NCBI RefSeq assembly: GCF_003111665.1
Contig: NZ_CP022188.1
Span: forward strand, 496,001-560,000
Direction: 5' to 3'
DNA length: 64,000 nucleotides
Source: Parazoarcus communis
Lineage (GTDB): Bacteria; Pseudomonadota; Gammaproteobacteria; Burkholderiales; Rhodocyclaceae
Shown: positions 1 to 8,547 of the stretch, one piece after another
Layout: each line of letters opens with the position of its first letter
How positions within the stretch are numbered: position 1 is the first letter of the stretch
Translations under genes and position numbers: made by a program
The notes under the pieces: generated by a model
Seen by the model: only the letters and a program-made list of their open reading frames with translations
Databases searched by the model: none
What the model was told of the DNA's origin: nothing

Positions 1-780
1 GCACTGGAGGCCGGCCATCCCGAAGCCGACGCCATCCGGCTTCATCTCGGACAGGTCGCCGAACAACGCAAGGACGGCGCGACCGCGCGCAAGTGGTTCG
101 AATCCGTCGGCCCGGGCGCGCAATACGCCGAAGCCCGCATCCGCAGCGCGCACAGCCTGGCGCGCGAAGGTCAGATGGATGAAGCACGCAACCTGCTGCA
201 GACACCGACCGAGGACGCGAACCTGAACAGGCGCTTCCAGCTTGCCGAGGCGCAGATGCTGCGCGAAGCCGGCCGCACGGAGGATGCTTTCAACGTTATC
301 GACGAAGCCTTGCTGCAAGCGCCCGACGATGCCGACCTGCTCTACGAGTCCGCCATGCTCGCCGAGCGCCTGGACCGGCTTGAGGTCATGGAAGGACGTC
401 TGCGCAAGGTGATTGCGCTGACGCCTGATCATGCACACGCCAAGAACGCGCTCGGCTACTCGCTTGCCGACCGCGGCATTCGCCTGGAAGAGGCAGAGCG
501 GCTGATCGCCAGCGCACACGAGCTTGCGCCGGACGATGCCTTCATCCTCGACAGTCTGGGCTGGGTCAGCTTCCGCCTTGGCGACAACGAAGCCGCGCTC
601 GAGCACCTCCAGCGCGCCTACTCGATGCGCCCCGACCCTGAGATCGCAGCACACCTGAGCGAGGTCCTGTGGACGCTCGACCGCCGCGATGAAGCCGAAA
701 CGCTGCTCAACGACGCGCTTGCCGAACACCCCGACAACGAAGCCCTGCGCAGCACCGCCCTGCGCCTGCGCAAACAGTGA
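1..780 (+). CDS. Tetratricopeptide-repeat protein, 5'-truncated by the window edge
   Basis: The reading frame is open from base 1, so the gene begins upstream of the window and only its C-terminal ~259 residues are seen. An ATG at 175 is internal. The visible part is a run of helical TPR-type repeats of about 34 residues, for example those containing DLLYESAMLAERLDRLEVME and AHAKNALGYSLADRG. TPR proteins of this kind, coded just upstream of lolB in many betaproteobacteria, are thought to be envelope-associated scaffolds, but the partner is unknown. The stop TGA overlaps the GTG start of lolB (GTGA), so the two are translationally coupled. The missing N-terminus prevents a call on signal peptide or total length. 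Confidence 0.85.
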   Translation, partial: ALEAGHPEADAIRLHLGQVAEQRKDGATARKWFESVGPGAQYAEARIRSAHSLAREGQMDEARNLLQTPTEDANLNRRFQLAEAQMLREAGRTEDAFNVIDEALLQAPDDADLLYESAMLAERLDRLEVMEGRLRKVIALTPDHAHAKNALGYSLADRGIRLEEAERLIASAHELAPDDAFILDSLGWVSFRLGDNEAALEHLQRAYSMRPDPEIAAHLSEVLWTLDRRDEAETLLNDALAEHPDNEALRSTALRLRKQ

Positions 781-1367
781 GGGCCGCCAGGCACGTGCGC
801 CGCAAGCTTCTCGCGACCACCTTCGTCACCGCCCTGCTCGCAGCCTGCGCACCGCTGCAACCCTTGCCAGGAAGCGCCGCTGTGGTCCGCACCGCCAGCC
901 CGTACTTCGAGGTCGATGGACGCCTGTCTGCCACGGACGGCGAGCGCGCAGCCAACGGCCAGATCGAGTGGCGCCACGCCCAGTCCGCGGATCGATGGAC
1001 AGCTTACAGCCCACTCGGTCAGATCGTCGCGCGCCTCGACAGCAGCGCTGCCGGCGCCGAACTGATGTTTGCCGACGGCAGGCGCCAGCGCGCCGCCAGC
1101 GCGTCGGAACTGCTTCCTGCATTGATCGGCGTCGACCTTCCCCTGAACCGGCTTCCCGGCTGGATTCAGGCCAGCCCGCAACCTGGCGCTGAGGTTCGCA
1201 GCCTCGACGATTCCGGCCGGCCAAGCCTGGTCATCGATCAGGGCTGGCGCATCGACTACACCGAATACCTCAACCCCGCGGCAGACGCCCTGCCACGCCG
1301 TCTTGAAATATCGCGTGGCGACGCCCGCGTCCGACTTGTGATCGACCGATGGACTCTGCAACCCTGA
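777..1367 (+). CDS. lolB: Outer-membrane lipoprotein LolB
   Basis: LolB receives lipoproteins from the periplasmic carrier LolA and inserts them into the inner leaflet of the outer membrane. The 196-residue product has an Arg-rich N-terminus, a hydrophobic segment and a lipobox (LLAAC, lipidated Cys near residue 24), followed by a LolB-like beta-sheet domain (YFEVDGRLSATDG, WTAYSPLGQIVARL). Length is normal for the family. Start is GTG overlapping the preceding stop as GTGA. The 3' end overlaps the ispE start by 19 bases. Location next to ispE is the classical order in beta- and gammaproteobacteria, which supports the assignment more than the weakly conserved sequence does. Confidence 0.88.
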   Translation: MRAARHVRRKLLATTFVTALLAACAPLQPLPGSAAVVRTASPYFEVDGRLSATDGERAANGQIEWRHAQSADRWTAYSPLGQIVARLDSSAAGAELMFADGRRQRAASASELLPALIGVDLPLNRLPGWIQASPQPGAEVRSLDDSGRPSLVIDQGWRIDYTEYLNPAADALPRRLEISRGDARVRLVIDRWTLQP

Positions 1368-2227
1368 CCCACACTGCAAACCCGCCCGTCCCGCAGCTCA
1401 GGGGCTGCCTCGCCCCGGCCAAGCTCAACCTCTTCCTGCACGTCACGGGTCGCAGGGCCGACGGCTACCACCTGCTGCAAACCGCATTCCGCTTGCTCGA
1501 CTGGGGTGACACACTCGATTTCAGCGTGCGCGAAGACGGCCGGATCCACCGCCTGTCCGACCTGCCGGGCGTGCCCGAGGAAGACGACATCGTGATCCGC
1601 GCCGCGCGCCTGCTGCAGCAGGCGACACACTGCAGCGCCGGCGCTGACATCACCGTGCACAAGGTCTTGCCGATGGGTGGCGGACTCGGCGGTGGAAGTT
1701 CGGATGCGGCAACGACACTGATGGCGCTCAACCACCTGTGGCGCACCGACCTCAGCCCTGAACAATTGCAGGCGCTCGGACTGACGCTCGGGGCCGACGT
1801 ACCCTTCTTCATCTATGGCCGGGACGCGTTTGCCGAGGGCGTCGGCGAGAAATTCCAGCCCATGCACCTCGACCCCGCTTGCTACGTTGTGGTGTCGCCA
1901 GGCGTCGGAATATCAACAGCAGAAATTTTTTCATCGAAGGACTTGACGAGAGATAGCGTCCCCATCAAAATAGCGGACTTCACAGCAAGCCATGCACGGA
2001 ACGACCTGCAAGCAGTAGCGTGCAGAAAGTACCCGGAAGTGGCTGAGGCAATCGACTGGCTGGCGCATTTTGCACCGGCAAGGATGACTGGCTCAGGTGC
2101 CTGTGTGTATGCGGCAGTCGATTCGGAAGCTCAGGCTCAACGTATCGTCGATCAATGTCCGACACGCTGGCAGGCCTGGAAGGCTTTTAGCCTGGCACAG
2201 CATCCCATGAGTCGCCTCGGCAGGTGA
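1349..2227 (+). CDS. ispE: 4-diphosphocytidyl-2-C-methyl-D-erythritol kinase
   Basis: Phosphorylates CDP-methylerythritol with ATP in the non-mevalonate (MEP) isoprenoid pathway in the cytosol. The 292-residue protein has the GHMP-kinase signature: an N-terminal PAKLNLFLHVTGRRADGYH block, and the glycine-rich ATP loop PMGGGLGGGSSDAATT around residues 108-123. The C-terminal motif is MTGSGACVYA. The start ATG lies inside the end of lolB, implying coupling. Bases 1915-2000 are locally more AT-rich than the flanks, but the frame stays intact. A tRNA-Gln gene begins 12 bases after the stop. Confidence 0.95.
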   Translation: MDSATLTHTANPPVPQLRGCLAPAKLNLFLHVTGRRADGYHLLQTAFRLLDWGDTLDFSVREDGRIHRLSDLPGVPEEDDIVIRAARLLQQATHCSAGADITVHKVLPMGGGLGGGSSDAATTLMALNHLWRTDLSPEQLQALGLTLGADVPFFIYGRDAFAEGVGEKFQPMHLDPACYVVVSPGVGISTAEIFSSKDLTRDSVPIKIADFTASHARNDLQAVACRKYPEVAEAIDWLAHFAPARMTGSGACVYAAVDSEAQAQRIVDQCPTRWQAWKAFSLAQHPMSRLGR

Positions 2228-2239
2228 TCAGGTTTCAAT

Positions 2240-2316
2240 TGGGGAGTCGCCAAGTTGGTCAAGGCACCGGATTTTGATTCCGGCATTCGAAGGTTCGAAT
2301 CCTTCTTCCCCAGCCA
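2240..2316 (+). tRNA. tRNA-Gln (anticodon TTG)
   Basis: The cloverleaf can be drawn by hand. The acceptor stem TGGGGAG pairs with TTCCCCA (one G-T). A 3-bp D stem GCC/GGC, the anticodon stem CCGGA/TCCGG with loop TTTTGAT (anticodon TTG at 2274-2276), and the T arm GAAGG/CCTTC with loop TTCGAAT follow. The discriminator is G and CCA is encoded. It sits between ispE and prs, a common betaproteobacterial arrangement. Confidence 0.97.
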
Positions 2317-2395
2317 TATAACGACGGGCAGGCCTCTGGCCTGCCCGAGTCGTTTTTGAAGACAGTTTCATTCTATCGGCATCGGAGATTCGGTC

Positions 2396-3346
2396 ATGCC
2401 CTACGGCAGCCTGATGGTCTTCACTGGCAACGCCAACCCCAAACTCGCAGCAGATGTGGTTCGGCGGCTGGGCATTTCCCTCGGTTCGGCCACGGTAGGC
2501 CGCTTCTCCGACGGCGAAGTCAATGTGGAGTTGCTCGAAAACGTGCGTGGCAAGGATGTGTTCATCCTCCAGCCCACCTGCGCACCCACCAACGAGAACC
2601 TGATGGAAATGCTGGTCCTCGTCGACGCGCTCAAGCGCGCTTCGGCCGGCCGCATCACCGCAGCAATCCCCTATTTCGGCTACGCCCGCCAGGATCGTCG
2701 TCCGCGCTCGGCCCGGGTGGCGATCACCGCCAAAGTCGTGGCCAACATGCTGCAGGCCGTCGGTGTCCAGCGTCTGCTGACCATGGACCTGCACGCTGAC
2801 CAGATCCAGGGCTTCTTCGACATCGCGGTCGACAACGTCTATGCCGCACCGGTGCTGCTGGCAGATCTCGACAAGCAGAAATACGAAGACCTGATGGTGG
2901 TCTCGCCCGACGTCGGCGGCGTGGTGCGCGCACGTGCATTCGCCAAGCGTCTCGAGTGCGATCTCGCGATCATCGACAAGCGCCGGCCCAAGGCCAACGT
3001 TTCCGAGGTCATGAACATCATCGGTGAAGTCGAAGGCCGCACCTGCGTGATCATGGACGACATCGTCGACACCGCCGGTACGCTGTGCAAGGCGGCCAGT
3101 GCGCTCAAGGCCAACGGAGCCAAGCGCGTGCTCTCCTACTGCACGCACGCCGTGCTGTCGGGTGCTGCGGTTGCGCGTATCAACGAGTCCGAACTCGACG
3201 AACTGGTTGTCACCGACACCATCCCGCTGCGCGAGGATGCCAAGGCCAGCAACCGCATCCGCCAGGTCTCGGTGGCCTCGCTGCTTGCCGACACCATGCT
3301 GCGCATCAGCAACGAGGAATCGGTTTCCTCGCTGTTCATGGAATAA
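2396..3346 (+). CDS. prs: Ribose-phosphate pyrophosphokinase (PRPP synthetase)
   Basis: Makes PRPP from ribose 5-phosphate and ATP, feeding purine, pyrimidine, histidine, tryptophan and NAD synthesis. The 316 residues match the usual class I length. Landmarks are [18 protein letters not shown], the catalytic flexible-loop region [16 protein letters not shown], the [11 protein letters not shown] divalent-metal/nucleotide segment, and the PRPP-binding loop [13 protein letters not shown] near residues 222-234. The start at 2396 is favoured. An internal Met seven codons in ([12 protein letters not shown]) is an alternative because the conserved family core begins there. A hairpin terminator follows 8 bases after the stop. 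Confidence 0.97.
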   Translation: MPYGSLMVFTGNANPKLAADVVRRLGISLGSATVGRFSDGEVNVELLENVRGKDVFILQPTCAPTNENLMEMLVLVDALKRASAGRITAAIPYFGYARQDRRPRSARVAITAKVVANMLQAVGVQRLLTMDLHADQIQGFFDIAVDNVYAAPVLLADLDKQKYEDLMVVSPDVGGVVRARAFAKRLECDLAIIDKRRPKANVSEVMNIIGEVEGRTCVIMDDIVDTAGTLCKAASALKANGAKRVLSYCTHAVLSGAAVARINESELDELVVTDTIPLREDAKASNRIRQVSVASLLADTMLRISNEESVSSLFME

Positions 3347-3353
3347 CCTTTTC

Positions 3354-3379
3354 GGCCCGCGGCTTGCTGCGGGCCTTTT
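3354..3379 (+). terminator. Hairpin with T-tract between prs and rplY
   Basis: GGCCCGC (3354-3360) pairs with GCGGGCC (3369-3375) around an 8-nt loop and is followed by TTTT. This has the form of an intrinsic terminator or attenuator. rplY starts 50 bases downstream, so partial read-through is possible. Confidence 0.7.
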
Positions 3380-3428
3380 CATCTCTGCCTGGTCGCGGGC
3401 AGAGACTTCATCAACTGGAGTAGTACAC

Positions 3429-4046
3429 ATGCAAATCGAATTCAAGGCTGTAAAGCGCGAACTGCAGGGATCGAGTGCGAGCCGCCGCCTGCGTCGCGAA
3501 GGCCAACTGCCCGGCATCGTCTATGGTGGCGAAGCTGCAGCCCAGCCGATCCTGATGGATCACAACGAGCTGTTCCACCTGCTCAAGAAAGAAGCCTTCC
3601 ACGCTTCCGTGCTGTCCATCAACATCGATGGCGCCAAGGAAACCGTACTGCTGCGTGACACGCAGTGGCACGCCTACAAGCCGCAAGTCATGCACATCGA
3701 CTTCCAGCGCGTCAAGGCCGGCGAAACCATCCACCTGAAGGTGCCGCTGCACTTCATCAACGGCGACGAGTGCCCGGCGGTCAAGACCGGCGGCTGCATC
3801 GTGGCTCACGTGCTGACCGAACTCGACGTCGAGTGCCTGCCCTCCAACCTGCCGGAATTCATCACGGTTGATCTGGCTGCCCTCGAGCCGGGCGATTCGA
3901 TCCACGTTTCCCAGATCGTTCTGCCGGAAGGCGTGAGCACCGTGCATCACGGCGAAGGCGACCCGGTTGTGGCCAGCGCCCAGACGCCGCGTGGCAGCGT
4001 CTCCGCTCAGGCTGAAGGTGAAGAAGGCGAAGAAGCCGCAGAGTGA
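3429..4046 (+). CDS. rplY: 50S ribosomal protein L25 (long CTC-type)
   Basis: Binds 5S rRNA in the large ribosomal subunit. The 205-residue product is the long, general-stress-protein CTC form. The N-terminal L25 domain ([30 protein letters not shown]) occupies roughly residues 4-93. It is followed by the C-terminal TL5-like beta domain and an acidic tail ([10 protein letters not shown]). Start ATG at 3429 is chosen because CTGGAG lies 8 bases upstream and the family begins MQIEFKA. The in-frame extension upstream runs through the prs coding region and terminator and is not coding. Followed by pth, as is usual. Confidence 0.96.
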   Translation: MQIEFKAVKRELQGSSASRRLRREGQLPGIVYGGEAAAQPILMDHNELFHLLKKEAFHASVLSINIDGAKETVLLRDTQWHAYKPQVMHIDFQRVKAGETIHLKVPLHFINGDECPAVKTGGCIVAHVLTELDVECLPSNLPEFITVDLAALEPGDSIHVSQIVLPEGVSTVHHGEGDPVVASAQTPRGSVSAQAEGEEGEEAAE

Positions 4047-4087
4047 TTGCGGCTGCTGCCAAACGGGCTTTCCGGGACTGAACGACG

Positions 4088-4768
4088 ATGACGACTGCGG
4101 CAGCACGCCCTCCCCGTCTGGTTGTCGGTCTCGGCAATCCCGGCACCGAATATTCCGAAACCCGGCACAACGCCGGGTTTTGGTTTTGTGAGCGGCTCGC
4201 CGATCAGCTTGGCGCACGCTTCTCGCATGAGTCACGTTTTCACGGGCTGGTCGCCAATGCGCGCGACGCCGGCATCATGTTGCTGATGCCCCAGACCTTC
4301 ATGAACCGCTCAGGTCAGGCCATCGGCGCGCTGGCACGGTTCTACCGTATCGAACCGGCAGAGATCCTGCTGGTGCATGACGAGCTCGATGTCCCGCCCG
4401 GCCAGTTGCGACTGAAGTTCGGCGGCGGACTCGGCGGTCACAACGGGCTGAAGGACACCTCTGCCCACCTCAATACCAACGACTACTGGCGACTGCGAAT
4501 CGGTATCGGCCATCCGGGCGATCGCAACGAAGTGGTCAATTACGTGCTCAAGCCCGCCCGGCGCGAAGAGCAGACGCTGATCGACGAAGCCATCGATCGC
4601 GCCCTCCTCGCCTGGCCCATTCTGGCCCGTGGCGACTGGACGGCAGCGACCCAGCGCCTCAATGCGCGCCCCGCTCCGCCCAAACCACCCAAGCCACCGA
4701 AGGCCCCCAGGCCCGTCGCAGACACGCGCGGTGCGCCAGACAACTCCAAGGACGAAACCCAGTCATGA
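4088..4768 (+). CDS. pth: Peptidyl-tRNA hydrolase
   Basis: Cleaves peptidyl-tRNAs dropped by stalled ribosomes. The 226-residue protein carries the Pth core: [21 protein letters not shown], with Asn17 and the catalytic His27. Further motifs are [19 protein letters not shown] with the catalytic-dyad Asp near 100, and [10 protein letters not shown]. It has a ~30-residue Pro/Lys-rich tail ([15 protein letters not shown]) beyond the usual ~195-residue enzyme, an extension of unknown role and probably disordered. The stop overlaps the ychF start as ATGA, indicating coupled translation. Confidence 0.96.
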   Translation: MTTAAARPPRLVVGLGNPGTEYSETRHNAGFWFCERLADQLGARFSHESRFHGLVANARDAGIMLLMPQTFMNRSGQAIGALARFYRIEPAEILLVHDELDVPPGQLRLKFGGGLGGHNGLKDTSAHLNTNDYWRLRIGIGHPGDRNEVVNYVLKPARREEQTLIDEAIDRALLAWPILARGDWTAATQRLNARPAPPKPPKPPKAPRPVADTRGAPDNSKDETQS

Positions 4769-5856
4769 GCCTGAAATGCGGAATCGTCGGCCTGCCCAAC
4801 GTCGGCAAGTCGACCCTGTTCAACGCCCTCACCAAGGCGGGTATCGAAGCGGCCAACTATCCCTTCTGCACCATCGAGCCCAACGTCGGCATCGTTGAAG
4901 TGCCGGACCCGCGCCTCGACGCCCTGTCGGAGATCGTCAAGCCGCAGAAGATCCAGCCCGCCATCGTCGAATTCGTCGACATCGCCGGTCTGGTCGCAGG
5001 CGCATCCAAGGGTGAAGGCCTGGGCAACCAGTTTCTCGCCAACATCCGCGAAACCGATGCCATCGTCCACGTTGTACGCTGCTTCGCCGACGATAACGTG
5101 ATCCACGTTTCCGGCAGCGTCGACCCGATCCGCGACATCGAAGTCATCGATACGGAACTCGCGCTTGCCGACATGGCGACGGTGGACAAGGCCCTCAACC
5201 GCTACAAGCGCCCCGCCGCTGCCGGCGACAAGGAAGCCAAGGCGCTGGTTGCGGTGCTCGAGAAGTGCATCGCCCAGCTCGATCAGGCCAAGCCGGTGCG
5301 TGCGCTCGACCTCGCCAAGGAAGAGCTCGCCCTGATCAGGCAGTTCTGCCTGATCACCCAGAAGCCGGTGCTGTACGCCGCCAACGTCGCAGAAGACGGG
5401 TTCGAGAACAACCCGCAGCTCGACGCCGTCCGCGCCCATGCCGCAGCAGAAGGCGCCCAGGTGGTCGCGCTGTGCGCCTCCATCGAAGCCGAGATCGCCG
5501 ACCTCGACGACGCCGACAAGAAGGACTTCCTCGAGTCCATGGGCCTCGAAGAGCCCGGCCTCGACCGCCTCATCCGTGCCGGCTACAACCTCCTCGGCCT
5601 GCAGACCTACTTCACCGCCGGGGTGAAGGAAGTGCGCGCCTGGACCATCCATGTCGGCGACACCGCGCCGCAGGCAGCCGGTGTTATCCACACCGACTTC
5701 GAACGCGGCTTCATCCGCGCCCAGACCATCTCCTTCGACGACTTCATCACCTACAAGGGCGAGTCGGCGGCCAAGGAAGCGGGCAAGATGCGCGCCGAAG
5801 GCAAGGACTACGTGGTCAAGGATGGCGACGTCCTGAACTTCCTGTTCAACGTCTGA
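4765..5856 (+). CDS. ychF: Redox-regulated P-loop ATPase YchF (OLA1 family)
   Basis: Obg-family NTPase that binds ribosomes and hydrolyses ATP rather than GTP. In other bacteria it modulates oxidative-stress responses. The 363-residue length is standard. The P-loop GLPNVGKS is at residues 9-16, the switch II region is [20 protein letters not shown], and the C-terminal TGS-like domain ends [21 protein letters not shown]...NFLFNV. Last gene of the plus-strand housekeeping block. A bidirectional terminator lies 58 bases downstream. Confidence 0.97.
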   Translation: MSLKCGIVGLPNVGKSTLFNALTKAGIEAANYPFCTIEPNVGIVEVPDPRLDALSEIVKPQKIQPAIVEFVDIAGLVAGASKGEGLGNQFLANIRETDAIVHVVRCFADDNVIHVSGSVDPIRDIEVIDTELALADMATVDKALNRYKRPAAAGDKEAKALVAVLEKCIAQLDQAKPVRALDLAKEELALIRQFCLITQKPVLYAANVAEDGFENNPQLDAVRAHAAAEGAQVVALCASIEAEIADLDDADKKDFLESMGLEEPGLDRLIRAGYNLLGLQTYFTAGVKEVRAWTIHVGDTAPQAAGVIHTDFERGFIRAQTISFDDFITYKGESAAKEAGKMRAEGKDYVVKDGDVLNFLFNV

Positions 5857-5913
5857 CGCAGACGCCGGGTGACCGGCGCCGTCCTGAAATCCGGGCGATC
5901 CCGCAAGGATCCG

Positions 5914-5943
5914 AAAAGCCGCGCACCGACGCGGCTTTTTCTT
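5914..5943. terminator. Bidirectional terminator between ychF and dabA
   Basis: AAAAGCCGCG (5914-5923) and CGCGGCTTTTT (5930-5940) form a stem with a 6-nt loop and T-runs readable on both strands. It can terminate ychF (plus strand) and dabA (minus strand), which converge here. Confidence 0.88.
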
Positions 5944-5986
5944 TGTGTGCCATTCCCAGCGCCTGCGATGTCGCCTCCGGCGTCGA

Positions 5987-8527
5987 TCAAGCCTCGTCCA
6001 GTCCCAGCGCCAGCCAGCCTCCACCGGCGTAACGCAGCAGCTGTGCGTCATCGAAGCGCCACAGGTGGAGCCAGCCGTTGTCGAGGAGCTGGCGGACCAC
6101 GTCGTGCTGCGCGATCACATGCTCGATCGCCCGCTGCGGCGCGTCGATGACCACGGTCAGACGCAGCGGCTCGTGCACCCAGCCCGCACCATCGTGCAAG
6201 GACTGCTTTGACAGGCCGATACGCAGATCGCCGCCGTTGCCCTCAAACACCCCGATGTGCCCACCCACCACGTTGTGCAGCAACTTGTTGCCGCTACCCA
6301 ATCGACCTGGCTCGCAGGTCGAGGCATGGTATTGCCAGTTGATCCAGTGCGTCACCAGCATCGGCGCGGTCATCAGCAACTCAAGCACGCTGCCATCCGG
6401 GTCGTGCCCGGCATCGTAGTCATGCAGAAAGCTGCGTCCATCCAGCGCCAATCCGTGGCTGCGATGACGCGGCGCGATGATGAACGCCGCATTGCCCGCC
6501 AGCCCCCACTCGGGCCGGGTCTGGGCGCCATCGTTGGCACGGCGACGCAGTTGTGTCAGGAGGTGCTCGCCCCCGGCACGCGGATCCAGTCCGAGTCGTA
6601 CGGCACGCTCGCGCCTGACCTGATCGCAGGCCTGGGCGAAGACGGTCCTCTGCAGTTCGTCCCAACGCGCAAGCACCGCTGCCGGCAGCAGATCGAGATC
6701 AAAGCCTTCGATTTCATCGGTCGTCGTGTTGTGCAGGGCGGCGACAAACACGGTGTGCTCGGGAATGACGACTCCGGCTGCCTTCAAGCCTGCACGTACG
6801 GCCGGCTCATTGAGCAGTTGCGCCAGCACGCGGGCATTCACTTCACCCGTCTGACCGCAGCAGGCGCCGCAATCCAGCGCGGCGGCGTGGGCATTGTTGG
6901 CACTCTGGCTGCCATGCCCGACCAGCAGCACCAGCGGCGCGAGATCGCGATCCAGCCCCATGGCATGCAGCACACGCGACGACAGCGCCACCTTGGCGTC
7001 GATGTCCAGACCAGTGAGGGCAGGACGGCACAGGGGCCGGTAACGTGCGGACAAGCCGGCCAGATCGTCGCGCTTGCGCGTGGCCGTGGAAGGCCTCAGC
7101 CAGTTCGACAGCTTGCCGAGATAAGCCACACCGGCCGCTTCCACGAATGAGAACGCCGCACTGGGCCAGCGTCCGCCTGCGCGCCATTGCGCCGACCAGG
7201 CAAAGCTGCGCTGCCGGGCCTTACGCGCCGCATGGTTCAGCTCATCCTCATCCGCGCCACGACCGGACGCAGCCACCGTGATGCGATCCGTCACCTCGAG
7301 GGCCGGTGCAAGCAAGCCCGGCAACTGCGGTCGCCGTGCCGACGTGGCAAGTGGCGTGTAGGCAAGCGGGAGGCCGAAGAAGCCCGCAAAACCAATGGTC
7401 TGGATGGCGGGACTGACCGCTTCAAGCGCCCTGCGCAAGGGCTCGCTGCGCACATCGATACAGAAGGCGGCCTGGATTTCGACGTGTTGCCCGGCACCGC
7501 CACGCCCTGTGCTGCGGGCGACTGTGCCGAGCTTCTGCGCCAGCTGACGCTGATAGCCCGCTTCGAGCGCCACCTGCCAGACCTCATCCACGACGAGCAT
7601 GTCTTCCGCCTCATCGAGCAGCGCAGCAGCACGAATCCATGCCCCCTGCACGGCTGCGAAGGCCTGCCGGGTGACGACATCGTCCTTGCACTCAAGCAGG
7701 ATCGCCCCCCAGGCAAGCCGGATCGCGAGCAAGTCGCGCAGATGCGAATCCGTCTGCCCTGCAAGTCTGGCCTGCCAGCCACGGTAGGCACACCACGACG
7801 CCCAGCCATTAACCGTGAGCAGGATGGCTTCGAGGTAGTCGGGCCATACCGGCTCCGGCAGTCCCAGTCGCTGCAGAACCCAACGCTCGGCATCCTCCCG
7901 CGTGGCGGGCAGTGCGCTGAACGAACGCTCGAGATCGGGCAGCCCCATCAGCACGCCGATGCCATGATCGTGGATCAGTGTCTCCCGCCAGAAGGCATAC
8001 AGGCCCTGATCGCGCTCGGGCTGCCAGTCCGCCTGATGCTCGTCGAAATAGGCGGCACAGGTCTGACTGACCTGGTGCGTGATCGCCTGCCGCCACGACA
8101 GCCGGGCATGGCGCTCCGGATCGTCGTCCAGCACATCAATCAACAGGGGCAAGGCAGGCAAGCCAGGCGCAGTGTGCAAGGCATCGACACATTGCCGCTC
8201 GGTGAGCGCGGCGGCCTGAGCAGCAGGCAGTGAGGACAACGCATGGGCAAGGTCCGGGCGGGTGATGCGCCCCTCCTCCCAGGCTTGCTGCAGATAGCTG
8301 CGCGACGGGAACACCTGGATGCCACCCAGCACCGCCATGCGCGCCGCGACCTGCCGAACGGGCCTGCCGATCCGCGACCAGTGCGGATTGACGGCAATTG
8401 CGCGATCGAGCGGCCAGGCCGGCGCGATGGTCTGGCAGGCCTGCTCGCACGCAGCTTCGATACGCGTGTGCAGCGCTGCGTCATCCTCAAGCCGGGATGA
8501 GGCGCGATCAAGGGTCACTGTGTCCAT
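5987..8527 (-). CDS. dabA: Inorganic-carbon transporter subunit DabA (DUF2309/UPF0753)
   Basis: DabA is the carbonic-anhydrase-like cytoplasmic subunit of the DAB dissolved-inorganic-carbon accumulation complex. With the membrane partner DabB it is thought to couple cation flux to directional CO2 hydration. The 846-residue protein contains the zinc site expected for the family: Cys356 and Asp358 in AAFCIDVRSE, then His538 in LLVGHGSQSANN, and a Cys-rich LDCGACCGQTG segment with Cys553. The 15-residue His-Cys spacing agrees with what is known of characterised DabA. Start ATG is preceded by AGGAG. It lies 20 bases downstream of dabB, so the two form an operon dabB-dabA. No obvious defects are seen. 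Confidence 0.93.
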   Translation of the reverse strand: MDTVTLDRASSRLEDDAALHTRIEAACEQACQTIAPAWPLDRAIAVNPHWSRIGRPVRQVAARMAVLGGIQVFPSRSYLQQAWEEGRITRPDLAHALSSLPAAQAAALTERQCVDALHTAPGLPALPLLIDVLDDDPERHARLSWRQAITHQVSQTCAAYFDEHQADWQPERDQGLYAFWRETLIHDHGIGVLMGLPDLERSFSALPATREDAERWVLQRLGLPEPVWPDYLEAILLTVNGWASWCAYRGWQARLAGQTDSHLRDLLAIRLAWGAILLECKDDVVTRQAFAAVQGAWIRAAALLDEAEDMLVVDEVWQVALEAGYQRQLAQKLGTVARSTGRGGAGQHVEIQAAFCIDVRSEPLRRALEAVSPAIQTIGFAGFFGLPLAYTPLATSARRPQLPGLLAPALEVTDRITVAASGRGADEDELNHAARKARQRSFAWSAQWRAGGRWPSAAFSFVEAAGVAYLGKLSNWLRPSTATRKRDDLAGLSARYRPLCRPALTGLDIDAKVALSSRVLHAMGLDRDLAPLVLLVGHGSQSANNAHAAALDCGACCGQTGEVNARVLAQLLNEPAVRAGLKAAGVVIPEHTVFVAALHNTTTDEIEGFDLDLLPAAVLARWDELQRTVFAQACDQVRRERAVRLGLDPRAGGEHLLTQLRRRANDGAQTRPEWGLAGNAAFIIAPRHRSHGLALDGRSFLHDYDAGHDPDGSVLELLMTAPMLVTHWINWQYHASTCEPGRLGSGNKLLHNVVGGHIGVFEGNGGDLRIGLSKQSLHDGAGWVHEPLRLTVVIDAPQRAIEHVIAQHDVVRQLLDNGWLHLWRFDDAQLLRYAGGGWLALGLDEA

Positions 8528-8547
8528 GAAATTCTCCTGAAATCTGA

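Noticed and set aside
2228-3517. Long minus-strand open frame opposite prs (429 codons)
   Set aside because: It is antisense to prs, and the translated sequence has no recognisable domain. Its openness follows from the high-GC codon bias of prs.
4540-6051. 503-codon minus-strand open frame opposite ychF
   Set aside because: Shadow of ychF/pth that also crosses the bidirectional terminator.
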